64,000 nt of DNA. It comes from Sphingobacteriales bacterium 46-32. GTDB taxonomy: Bacteria; Bacteroidota; Bacteroidia; Chitinophagales; Chitinophagaceae. The translations under genes were made by a program, and so were the position numbers. This document shows, in pieces, positions 35,800 through 43,502 of this stretch. The notes under the pieces are model-generated. The model was not told where the DNA came from, made no database searches, and was given only the letters and a program-made list of their open reading frames with translations. Position 1 is the stretch's first letter. The number at the start of each line of letters is the position of its first letter. Location of the stretch: the NCBI GenBank assembly GCA_001898485.1, contig MKTY01000027.1:124001-188000 (forward strand), written 5' to 3'.

Positions 35800-36777
35800 A
35801 TGGCGGCTAAATCAATCGCAAGGCAGCAGTTGGCAGTAGGTATCGATATAGGTGGTACCGGCACTAAATTCGGCATTGTTGACAGAGATGGTAATGTTCT
35901 TTTCTCGGGCGAAATCTCTACCAAAAAACATGCAGATGTCAATTCATTCATCGATGAACTGTATACGGAGCTTTCTGCACTTATTGAGAAATCAGGTGGT
36001 GTGGGGCAGATAAAAGGCATCGGTGTGGGAGCGCCCAATGGCAATTTTTATACCGGCACAATCGAGTATGCACCCAACCTGCCCTGGAAAGGTATTATAC
36101 CGCTTGCCAAGCTGATTGAAAATAAATTCAAGCTGCCCGTTACACTTACCAATGATGCCAATGCGGCTGCTATTGGTGAGATGATGTATGGTGCAGCCAA
36201 GGGCATGCGCGATTTTATTATGATTACCCTGGGCACGGGTGTGGGCAGCGGAATTGTAGCCAATGGCCAGCTCATCTATGGTCATGATGGCTTTGCCGGC
36301 GAGTTGGGGCATACGATCATCATCCCCGATGGGCGTCTGCATCCGGGCACCGGCAAACGCGGATCGCTCGAAAGCTATGCCTCTGCCACAGGCGTTCGTT
36401 ATACAGCCCTGGAGCTGCTGGAAACCACCGATGAGCCCAGCCTCCTGCGCGATGTACCCAAAGATGATCTCGACTCCAAAAAAGTATATGAAGCGGCGAT
36501 ACAGGGTGATGCCCTGGCCCGTCATGTATATGAATTTACCGGCCGTATCCTTGGCCTGGCACTGGCCAATGCCGTTATGTTTTCGAGCCCGCAGGCCATT
36601 GTATTATTCGGTGGTCTTACCAAGGCCGGCGATCTTATACTCAAGCCTACGCGCGAGCATATGGAAGCCAACCTGATTCAGGTATTCCAGAATAAAGTAA
36701 AAATTCTGATCAGTCACCTGAAAGAATCGGATGCCGCCATACTGGGAGCAAGTGCGTTGGCCTGGGAAATGAAGTGA
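35800..36777 (+). CDS. ROK-family sugar kinase (glucokinase-like) lacking the zinc cysteines
   Basis: 325 aa. Phosphorylates glucose or a related hexose. The phosphate-binding motif DIGGTGTKFG (residues 16-25), catalytic Asp in NDANAAAIGE (119) and GTGVGSGI (145-152) are present. The usual zinc motif CxCGxxGCxE is replaced by PGTGKRGSLE (182-191), with Pro, Thr and Ser where the three Cys normally stand; the fourth ligand position, His in ELGH (171), is kept. Other residues look fully functional. Substrate inferred from the sugar transporter upstream. Confidence 0.85.
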   Translation: MAAKSIARQQLAVGIDIGGTGTKFGIVDRDGNVLFSGEISTKKHADVNSFIDELYTELSALIEKSGGVGQIKGIGVGAPNGNFYTGTIEYAPNLPWKGIIPLAKLIENKFKLPVTLTNDANAAAIGEMMYGAAKGMRDFIMITLGTGVGSGIVANGQLIYGHDGFAGELGHTIIIPDGRLHPGTGKRGSLESYASATGVRYTALELLETTDEPSLLRDVPKDDLDSKKVYEAAIQGDALARHVYEFTGRILGLALANAVMFSSPQAIVLFGGLTKAGDLILKPTREHMEANLIQVFQNKVKILISHLKESDAAILGASALAWEMK

Positions 36778-36778
36778 G

Positions 36779-36893
36779 TTTAAAAGTTTAAAGGTATAAA
36801 GGGTATAAAGAGTATAAAGTGTATAAAGAGTATAAAGGGGATGTTAGAACAATGGCCCTCTGCCCTTTACCTTAACCCCTCTACCCTGCTAAG
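36779..36893. repeat. GTATAAAGG nonad array with opposite arm
   Basis: 36779-36838 holds about seven 9-bp units (GTATAAAGG, GTATAAAGA, GTATAAAGT). 36862-36893 carries the reverse-complement type (CCCTCTGCCCTTTACCTT). No gene. Confidence 0.85.
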
Positions 36894-36901
36894 CGTATAA
36901 C

Positions 36902-36928
36902 AAAAAAGCCTCCTTTCGGGGGCTTTTT
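36902..36928 (+). terminator. Terminator downstream of the ROK kinase
   Basis: AAAAAAGCCTCC and GGGGGCTTTTTT pair around TTTC (one mismatch). Symmetric T-runs make it usable from both sides, so it can also serve the small reverse gene at 37007. Confidence 0.85.
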
Positions 36929-37006
36929 TATGAAGTTGACTGACATGCCGGCCCCGGTTTGGGGTAGCATGGGTGTTGACAAATCTTGTTTCACCTTACT
37001 ACGATC

Positions 37007-37177
37007 TCATCGACTGGCGGTGAGCTTCAGTGTTTCGGCATTGCCATGAGCCAGACCGGCGGGCTGAGCATCGTCCTTGTAGTAGGATGCCAGCGTTTTA
37101 GCGGTAATGGTTGTAATGGCAGCAGCTGCAAACAGTGACAGCGTCACGAGCATCAGGGGGTAGATGAGCCTTTTCAT
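37007..37177 (-). CDS. Small secreted or membrane-anchored protein, 56 aa
   Basis: From ATG 37177: MKRLIYPLMLVTLSLFAAAA, then ITTITAKTLASYYKDDAQPA and a short polar tail ending KLTASR. Hydrophobic residues 4-22 form a signal peptide or single helix. No family recognised. It ends before a terminator at 36902-36928. An upstream TTG start (37231) is judged unlikely because the added codons lack signal character. Confidence 0.5.
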   Translation of the reverse strand: MKRLIYPLMLVTLSLFAAAAITTITAKTLASYYKDDAQPAGLAHGNAETLKLTASR

Positions 37178-37255
37178 GGAGTGAATTTTGATTTGGAGAG
37201 ACAAAATTGTGCCAATCCCCCGCTTATGCAAATTTTACCCCCGGAAAATCTGTTT

Positions 37256-38233
37256 TTAGGGGTTTATTTTTGACCGGATTAGTAAAATTCCGGGGATTGC
37301 CCGCTGTCCCTCCCTGTCAGACGGGGTAATCGTCTCCCGGCCATTGACCAGCAGGCAGCTGCTGCCGCCGCCGTCGAGGTTGAGGGCTTCGACACAGCCC
37401 AGTGAGCGCAGGATCATGGCCTCCTGGGTCAGCGTAGCCCCGGCGGCTTTCCCTTCATGCCTGCCTTCAATAACCAGGATGATGAGTTTGCCTGAGGCCG
37501 TATAGCCGATGGCTGTGCGTGGATGCCGGTCATTAATGGCATTGCCCATAAATTTCCGTTCGGCTTCATTGCTGATCCTGATCTCTCCTTTCTGAATGAG
37601 CACCGGCCCGCCGGCAACCGCCGTTTCCATCCGCCATCGTTTCTTTCTGCGTGCAAAGGAACAGGGCATACCCCAGACCACATCTTTCAGCACAGGGCTG
37701 GGTTTTCCTGTTTTGTAGCGGGGCACACCGAAAGTAAGTGTGTAAGGGCGTCTGTGCAGGCTATCGGTAAACACATAGGCAATGTCTGCTTTCCGGTTTT
37801 TACGGATGCCAAAAGTACCGGGCAGTACATAGTGATACTGGCTGTCTGTCTTGCTATATACCGAATTGATATTGTAAGAGAGCAGCTTGCCGTTTCGGAC
37901 CACCAGCCCGAGGTTCTGATTGGTTTCGAAGGAGAAAAAAGTGGTATTAATGATGGCAAGCGGGTTATCATTTTTGGCGGCAAATTGTGCGGGGGTAAGG
38001 CGGCGTCCGTAAGTGGTATCGGTGGTAAACTCCAGGCTGCGGTCATTCAGATCGGCCTCCAGATAAAAAGCTATGTTGGGCTCCCCTGCCAGCGAATCGG
38101 TCGTTTTATACAGCTTCACTGATGCCGGCAGTTGACCATATCCTGTATCAATCTGTTGCCAGTGCAGCTGCGCTGTTGCCGGCAAAAACAGCAAGCTCAA
38201 TACAAGTGCAAAAAGAAAATAACACAGACGCAT
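37256..38233 (-). CDS. Phosphodiester glycosidase family protein (NAGPA-like)
   Basis: 325 aa. Signal peptide 1-21. The NAGPA (DUF2233) fold is shown by LAIINTTFFSFETNQNLGLV, RHPRTAIGYTASGKLIILVI, and the C-terminal LNLDGGGSSCLLVNG with the Asp-Gly-Gly-Gly-Ser active-site loop. Family members cleave glycosidic phosphodiester bonds such as GlcNAc-1-P-sugar linkages; the substrate here is unknown. Starts 2 bp after the stop of the PKD/CHU_C protein upstream on the same strand, so the pair is an operon. Confidence 0.88.
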   Translation of the reverse strand: MRLCYFLFALVLSLLFLPATAQLHWQQIDTGYGQLPASVKLYKTTDSLAGEPNIAFYLEADLNDRSLEFTTDTTYGRRLTPAQFAAKNDNPLAIINTTFFSFETNQNLGLVVRNGKLLSYNINSVYSKTDSQYHYVLPGTFGIRKNRKADIAYVFTDSLHRRPYTLTFGVPRYKTGKPSPVLKDVVWGMPCSFARRKKRWRMETAVAGGPVLIQKGEIRISNEAERKFMGNAINDRHPRTAIGYTASGKLIILVIEGRHEGKAAGATLTQEAMILRSLGCVEALNLDGGGSSCLLVNGRETITPSDREGQRAIPGILLIRSKINP

Positions 38234-38235
38234 AA

Positions 38236-40164
38236 TCAGCGTATCAGGGTTGAGGTGCCTTTTAGTTCATATACCTTGCCCACATAATCGGTGGCGCGCA
38301 ATCTCCACACGTATACACCAGTCGGTTGCGGCATACCTTTATACTGGCCATTCCAGCCGGCATTGAGATCTTTGGTCGAATATATGATCTGTCCCCAGCG
38401 GTTGTAAACAGTAAAGTAATCCATACTGCGGATACCGATCAGGTAAGGTTTCAGGATATCGTTAAGACCATCCTGGTTGGGTGTAAAACCGCCTGGTACA
38501 TATACACGCGACTCTTTGAAAACCGTGATATGAATATCATCCGTATCCTCACAACCTTCCGGAGTGGTGACTTTGAGCGTATAGGTAATATCGTCTTGCA
38601 GAACTCCAGTAGGATTTGCAATGGCCGCATTATTTAAACCGGTGGCAGGTGTCCACAGATAACTGCCACCACCGGAGCCCTGCAATTGAAACGGTACATC
38701 TTTGATAAATACGGTATCGTTGCCGGCCCATGCAGAGGCCTGGTTGATGAACAGGGGGATGTTGTCGGATACAACCCTGCAGCCATTGGATGCAACGGCT
38801 GTTACCTGCGCTGTATAGTTGCCTTTTTGCCGGTAAATATGTTGTGTTTGCTGCTGAGAGCCCCGCTGATTATCGCCAAAGCTCCAGTCCCATTGTGTAA
38901 TGGTAGTGGCATTGTCGAGTTGCTGACCGGTAAAGGAGACAGGAATATTCACACAACCGTCATCAGCGCTTGCGCTGATACGCGGAGTAGGCAGAATGGT
39001 AAAGCTTTTTTGTACAGATGCCGCGGGGCAGCCATTGTTGCTGCCGGCCGTAAGGCGAATGGTATGCGGTCCTGCACTGAGGTTATTCAGTTGTGGCTGC
39101 TGCGCATTGCTTACTGTTACATTATCTACCTCCCAGGTCCATTGGGTAATGGAGCCTACGTTTACGCTGGAGCGGTCAATGATGCGTGGGGCAATGCCCG
39201 CACAGGTGTCAAAAATATCGAAGCCGGCAACCGGCGGGTCTCCGATCGTAATAACTGTGCGTAACGTATCGCTATCACATCCGTCAAAACCTTTGAGTGC
39301 CAGTTTTACCGTATATAATCCCGGGGCGGCATAAAGGTGCGGTGGCGGGTCTTTCAGGGTGCTGTGTGTGCCATCGCCAAAATCCCAGTAATAAGCCTGT
39401 ATGGGTGCAAATGATTCGGATGTATTGGTAAAATGAATGGTACTGCCGGTACAGGCGGTATTATTGGTAAAATCGGTATTGAACATAGGGGCCAGTGCCG
39501 TACAAAACTGCTGCAGGTTATACGATCCGCCGGTGGCTGCTGTAAAACCCCAGTATACTTTCGGGTTATTGTTGAAGATGGTGCCAACCAGGTCGATCTG
39601 GGCCTGCACGCGCAGGTTGCCGTCAAAGTAGGCACTGATCTGCTGGGTCACAGGATCCCAGGTGATACGCAGTATATGCCAGGCGCAGTCTTCTATATTA
39701 TCGCTGGTAGCTGAGGCTCTTACGGGGCCGGCGAGATCGCTGCCATGCGTAAGCCGGCCATTGGCCTGGATGCTGATATGGTCGTAGGCGGGATCATTAT
39801 TCTCTGTATTCTGCCAGGTATCGAGCAGGATGCCGATAGAAGGTGATACACCGTCAAACCCCATACCTCCGCCGGAGGCACCAAGGCTGGTACTCATTTG
39901 CTGCAGCATGAAGGCAATGCCATCCGCTCCGGTTGCATCCTGGCAGCCCAGGAAAACGCTGAAACGAAAATCGAAAGGATTGGTGAGATCAAAAAGTGTC
40001 TTATTCCAGGCACTTCCGCTTTGAAAGGTTGCCGGGTCGGTAAGTGTATAACAATTGCAGGAATTGGCCCGCGCGTTTCCATTGAGCTGGTATTGCTGAC
40101 CACTAACATTCAGCTGTAGTACAAGAAGGCAAATAACAATCCAGAGGGAACGAAAAATGGTCAT
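38236..40164 (-). CDS. Surface lectin/PKD protein with gliding-motility C-terminal (CHU_C) domain
   Basis: 642 aa. After a signal peptide (about 1-24) comes an L-type lectin-like domain (about 25-225; GADGIAFMLQQ, GFDGVSPSIGILLDTWQN). Three PKD-like repeats follow (YYWDFGDGTHST, WTWEVDN, WDWSFGDNQRGS), then an Ig-like segment and the CHU_C domain from about 550 (YVPGGFTPNQDGLNDILKPY, FTVYNRWGQIIYST, GWNGQYKGMPQPTGVYVWRL). CHU_C directs export by T9SS and surface attachment (type B signal). Likely a carbohydrate-binding cell-surface protein. Confidence 0.9.
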   Translation of the reverse strand: MTIFRSLWIVICLLVLQLNVSGQQYQLNGNARANSCNCYTLTDPATFQSGSAWNKTLFDLTNPFDFRFSVFLGCQDATGADGIAFMLQQMSTSLGASGGGMGFDGVSPSIGILLDTWQNTENNDPAYDHISIQANGRLTHGSDLAGPVRASATSDNIEDCAWHILRITWDPVTQQISAYFDGNLRVQAQIDLVGTIFNNNPKVYWGFTAATGGSYNLQQFCTALAPMFNTDFTNNTACTGSTIHFTNTSESFAPIQAYYWDFGDGTHSTLKDPPPHLYAAPGLYTVKLALKGFDGCDSDTLRTVITIGDPPVAGFDIFDTCAGIAPRIIDRSSVNVGSITQWTWEVDNVTVSNAQQPQLNNLSAGPHTIRLTAGSNNGCPAASVQKSFTILPTPRISASADDGCVNIPVSFTGQQLDNATTITQWDWSFGDNQRGSQQQTQHIYRQKGNYTAQVTAVASNGCRVVSDNIPLFINQASAWAGNDTVFIKDVPFQLQGSGGGSYLWTPATGLNNAAIANPTGVLQDDITYTLKVTTPEGCEDTDDIHITVFKESRVYVPGGFTPNQDGLNDILKPYLIGIRSMDYFTVYNRWGQIIYSTKDLNAGWNGQYKGMPQPTGVYVWRLRATDYVGKVYELKGTSTLIR

Positions 40165-40226
40165 GGGCAAAAAATGTGGCAGCTTAAGTTAATTAAGCGA
40201 CTAATTTACCCCCAATTGAAGACAAT

Positions 40227-41159
40227 TTAAAGAATCTGTTCGCTTTTCTTCTTTTCCCATTCCTGACGACCCAGTCCGGGAAATACATGTCTTTCGCTGT
40301 GATAGGAAGATCGTACAAGGGGGCCGCTTTCCACATAGTCCAGTCCCAGCTGATAGCCTACTTCGCGGTATTCGGCAAATTCATCGGGGTGCACAAAACG
40401 TTGTACGGGCAGATGTTTGTGCGTTGGTTGCAAATACTGGCCGATGGTGACTACATCGCAGCCATTGTCGCGCAGATCGGTCAGTGTCTGGATCACTTCT
40501 TCGCGTGTTTCGCCCAGGCCCAGCATTATGCCGCTCTTGGTGCGGCGTCCGCCCTGCTTCAGAATACGGATCACTTCCATGCTACGCCAGTATTTAGCCT
40601 GTATGCGTACCTGGCGGGTGAGGCGTTCTACTGTTTCAATATTGTGCGATACCACTTCCGGCGCGGCATCAATGACGCGTTGAATATCTTCGGCTTTACC
40701 TTTAAAATCGGGAATCAGGGTTTCGAGCGTGGTATCGGGATTGAGTGCTTTTACTGCACGGATGGTGTTGTGCCAGATGATTGAGCCGCCGTCTTTGAGT
40801 TCATCGCGGTCAACAGAGGTGATTACCGCGTGTTTTACCTTCATGAGGTGGATGGCTTCTGCCACCCGTTGGGGTTCGTCCCAGTCTACTGCTTCGGGGC
40901 GGCCCGTTGCTACAGCACAAAAACCGCAGCTGCGGGTACAAACATTGCCCAGAATCATGAATGTGGCCGTGCCGGCTCCCCAGCATTCGCCCATATTGGG
41001 ACAGTTGCCACTTTCGCAGATCGTGTGCAACTTATGCGTATCCACGAGATTACGCACGTTTTTATAGCTTTCTCCAATGGGTAGCTTTACACGTAACCAA
41101 TCAGGTTTTTTTATGCGGGAGGCGGTATTGTCAGCGGGCACTACGGGAAGCTCAGTCAT
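40227..41159 (-). CDS. lipA: Lipoyl synthase
   Basis: 310 aa radical-SAM enzyme inserting two sulphurs into octanoyl groups. The auxiliary [4Fe-4S] cluster motif CxxxxCxxxxxC is at Cys48, 53 and 59 ([12 protein letters not shown]). The radical-SAM motif is CTRSCGFC (Cys74, 78, 81). The C-terminal [11 protein letters not shown] serine motif binds the auxiliary cluster. A TATTTTTG box sits 4 bp before the start codon. Confidence 0.97.
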   Translation of the reverse strand: MTELPVVPADNTASRIKKPDWLRVKLPIGESYKNVRNLVDTHKLHTICESGNCPNMGECWGAGTATFMILGNVCTRSCGFCAVATGRPEAVDWDEPQRVAEAIHLMKVKHAVITSVDRDELKDGGSIIWHNTIRAVKALNPDTTLETLIPDFKGKAEDIQRVIDAAPEVVSHNIETVERLTRQVRIQAKYWRSMEVIRILKQGGRRTKSGIMLGLGETREEVIQTLTDLRDNGCDVVTIGQYLQPTHKHLPVQRFVHPDEFAEYREVGYQLGLDYVESGPLVRSSYHSERHVFPGLGRQEWEKKKSEQIL

Positions 41160-41163
41160 GTTG

Positions 41164-41171
41164 CAAAAATA
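41164..41171 (-). promoter_or_regulatory. -7 box TATTTTTG directly before lipA
   Basis: Matches TAnnTTTG on the reverse strand, ending 4 bp before ATG 41159. If used, the lipA message would be leaderless or nearly so. Confidence 0.4.
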
Positions 41172-41222
41172 CGGATGAAAATGTTATTCCGATAATTAAC
41201 AACCTGGTCCGGTAATGGTTGA

Positions 41223-42023
41223 CTATTTGCGTTTTCCGAATACAATGGCTACATAGCCCTGGAAGAAAAGCTGCCGCTCTTTCTGAAACAGCATGATCGG
41301 CACTTTGGAAGCATAGGCATCTACGCTGAGGCCTATTTCCAGAGCGGTCACACTTTCATTATAACGGCCATAATCGAAGCGGAGACCTGCTTTGGCAAAG
41401 GCTCCAGGCTTGAGTTTGATCTCGCCCCAGCCCTTACCAAATCCGCCGCCGGATATCACCGAATTGCGGTCAACAAAAAGAGCACTGTCTTCTACTGTGT
41501 ATTTGATATCGCGCTCACCGCCAAAATTGGGGTCATCTACACGGATATAGTATGGGCGCAGCAGACCAAGCGAGATACCTGCATTGTAAAGGCCGGTAAC
41601 GGCTACACCATTGCGGTTGCCCTTGTTGCCAAAAACATACTGTTGTCCAAAGCCAAGGGTTACGGGGTAAAAATAATTACGCTTGGCGTAGATAAAGGGA
41701 TTGCCAAAAATGAAATTTTCACCTAACAGTTTCTCTTCTTTGGCATTTTTAATTTCAGCAATATCGATCCGGTAAATAGTTGTTTTGCGGTTGGTCTTCA
41801 TGCGCCCCATTTCGTAGAAAGCGCCATATCCGTTGGTGCGGAGTTGTATGCCGAAAATGCTTTGTTTATGATAAACCAATACGCCTTCTTCTGCCTGACG
41901 AACCAGTTCGTTTATCTTTTGACGTTTGGCTTCTTTCTTTTCCTTTTTTTCCTCACGCGTGGATTGAGCCAGGCTGGTCAGTGCCAGTGGCAGCAATAAT
42001 ACAATCAGGCTTAGTTTCTTCAC
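41223..42023 (-). CDS. Predicted outer-membrane barrel protein, unknown family
   Basis: 266 aa. Signal peptide 1-19 (ending LAQ), then a short charged helix (REEKKEKKEAKRQKINELVR) and beta-rich sequence with aromatic strand ends: FGIQLRTNGYGAFYEMGRM, PVTLGFGQQYVFGN, FAKAGLRFDYGRYNESVTAL and a final FFQGYVAIVFGKRK. This suggests a transmembrane barrel in the outer membrane. No specific family recognised; similar proteins occur widely in Bacteroidota. Confidence 0.75.
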   Translation of the reverse strand: MKKLSLIVLLLPLALTSLAQSTREEKKEKKEAKRQKINELVRQAEEGVLVYHKQSIFGIQLRTNGYGAFYEMGRMKTNRKTTIYRIDIAEIKNAKEEKLLGENFIFGNPFIYAKRNYFYPVTLGFGQQYVFGNKGNRNGVAVTGLYNAGISLGLLRPYYIRVDDPNFGGERDIKYTVEDSALFVDRNSVISGGGFGKGWGEIKLKPGAFAKAGLRFDYGRYNESVTALEIGLSVDAYASKVPIMLFQKERQLFFQGYVAIVFGKRK

Positions 42024-42452
42024 AGATCGACTTATTTAAATTGAATTGTTCCCGGACAGGCATGCTCTTAACGGATCGACCGGAGGCGCACTCCGGTTGC
42101 CTTCGCCCTACCCTGCCATAACGTAAATTTAGGATAATTATTCAAATAGCCCTTCCCCGACCTGCCCGGTCACCAAAGTTTTGAACCGAGGCATAATGGC
42201 CCGCCGGTTTCTTACCTGCACAGCACTTACTCAACGGGGATACTGACTAACCGCAAGCGTCAACCGTTGCATTATTTGACACGTATTTAACATTCCCTGC
42301 AGCAGTGCGGGTATTTCTTTTTCTGTAAATGCAGGTACGGCTAAAAGATACATTCAACATGGCCTCGCTGCCAAAAATCGAAAATGTACGATGGCCTGTT
42401 GTGGGGATGCGGCAATTCATTCATCGCTTTGGGCAATTGGTGCTCTTAATCG
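42024..42452. other. Gap upstream of the LytTR regulator
   Basis: No gene seen. CCGGAGGCGCACTCCGG at 42079-42095 can form a small hairpin. Several short inverted tracts exist but nothing matches a riboswitch or RNA family known to me. Confidence 0.4.
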
Positions 42453-42483
42453 TTTGAATCTGCTTATATACGTTTAAAATTTG
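42453..42483 (+). promoter_or_regulatory. Promoter TTTG-N19-AAAATTTG of the LytTR gene
   Basis: -33 TTTG at 42453-42456 and -7 box AAAATTTG at 42476-42483 (one mismatch to TAnnTTTG), spacer 19. Leader to ATG 42511 is about 20 nt. Confidence 0.55.
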
Positions 42484-42510
42484 CTTTTTTGTAGGACAAT
42501 CGGGTAGTTT

Positions 42511-43227
42511 ATGAACGTACTGGTGATAGAATATGAAAAGGGGATGGTGCAAAAGATAAAGGACCTGCTCAACGAAATTGATGAGTCCATTCATGTAGTT
42601 GGAGTTACCAGCGATCTTTTTGCTGCGGGTGAATGGCTTAACCATAATTCTATTCCCGATCTTATCCTGGCCAATGAAGGCACGATCCCCGGCGCAGGCC
42701 GCCGCAGAGGAAGGGCGGATATTAAAGCCACGGTTACCATTTCCACTACCACTGCCGAATATAATTTTGAAGCATACCGGTACAATACCATTCGTCATTT
42801 GCTGGAGCGCATACCCGGCGAAGACAGTCGCCTGGTAAATTTTGACCAGTACTGGACCGAAGGAGGTAAAGCCCTGCATTTGCCCGGTTTCAAAGAACGT
42901 TTCCTGGTAAAACAGGGTCAGCGGCTTCTTTCCATACCCGTGAGCCAGATCGCTTATTTCTTCTCACAGGAACGATTCATTTTCTTCCGCACATTCGATA
43001 ACCAGAAATTTCTTCTCGAATACCGTATCGAGCAACTGGAAACACTGCTGCCGCCGCAACAGTTTTTCCGGATCAACCGCTCTTTTATTATCTCTCTTCT
43101 CTCGGTAAAAGAAATCCATTCTTATTTTGGCAACCGGCTTAAACTTTACCTGCATCCTGCAGCCGATAAAGAAGTCATTGTAAGCCGCAAGCGTGTAAGT
43201 GATTTCAAAGAGTGGCTGGATAAGTAG
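42511..43227 (+). CDS. LytTR-domain DNA-binding regulator with degenerate receiver
   Basis: 238 aa. Residues 1-115 have the outline of a response-regulator receiver (MNVLVIEYEKGMVQKIKDLL, DLILANEG, EAYRYNTIRHLL). The acidic pocket is Glu7-Tyr8 rather than Asp-Asp, and the phospho-acceptor position is Asn55, so phosphorylation is unlikely. Residues 128-236 are a complete LytTR domain (FLVKQGQRLLSIPVSQIAYF, FFRINRSFIISLLSVKEI, IVSRKRVSDFKEWLDK). No histidine kinase is adjacent. It is probably a transcription factor controlled by other means. Confidence 0.88.
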   Translation: MNVLVIEYEKGMVQKIKDLLNEIDESIHVVGVTSDLFAAGEWLNHNSIPDLILANEGTIPGAGRRRGRADIKATVTISTTTAEYNFEAYRYNTIRHLLERIPGEDSRLVNFDQYWTEGGKALHLPGFKERFLVKQGQRLLSIPVSQIAYFFSQERFIFFRTFDNQKFLLEYRIEQLETLLPPQQFFRINRSFIISLLSVKEIHSYFGNRLKLYLHPAADKEVIVSRKRVSDFKEWLDK

Positions 43228-43233
43228 TTTCTC

Positions 43234-43488
43234 TCAGCCGTTATCAAAACGTTGCATCGCCACGTATTCATTCATGCACAATACCGGGCATTTCATGCTG
43301 CAATCACGGCCATTGCTGCAAAAGCGGTTGACAAGCCGCTGGTGTGAGAGTAGATTGGAGAAATAAATATCCAGTATCAGCTCACCTCCGTTAAGGCGCT
43401 GCAGTGCGGTGAATGAAAGACCGGGTTCTGTTTTCAGAACCAGATCATATACTCCTGCGTGCCATGTTTCCGGAAGCTGATTCGCCAC
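43234..43488 (-). CDS. Uncertain 84-aa reading frame, Cys-containing
   Basis: GTG start; reads like a small globular protein (VYDLVLKTEPGLSFTALQRL, GGELILDIYFSNLLSHQRLV) with a C-terminal cluster CSNGRDCSMKCPVLC. It ends 7 bp from the convergent LytTR gene and starts only 14 bp from the divergent T9SS protein gene, leaving little room for promoters. No family, ribosome-binding site or promoter is seen. It may be a chance frame. Confidence 0.3.
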   Translation of the reverse strand: MANQLPETWHAGVYDLVLKTEPGLSFTALQRLNGGELILDIYFSNLLSHQRLVNRFCSNGRDCSMKCPVLCMNEYVAMQRFDNG

Positions 43489-43502
43489 CTAAACCAACAC
43501 GC

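Noticed and set aside
42079-42095. Hairpin CCGGAGGCGCACTCCGG as part of a riboswitch
   Set aside because: Short, isolated stem; surrounding bases match no riboswitch that I can recognise.
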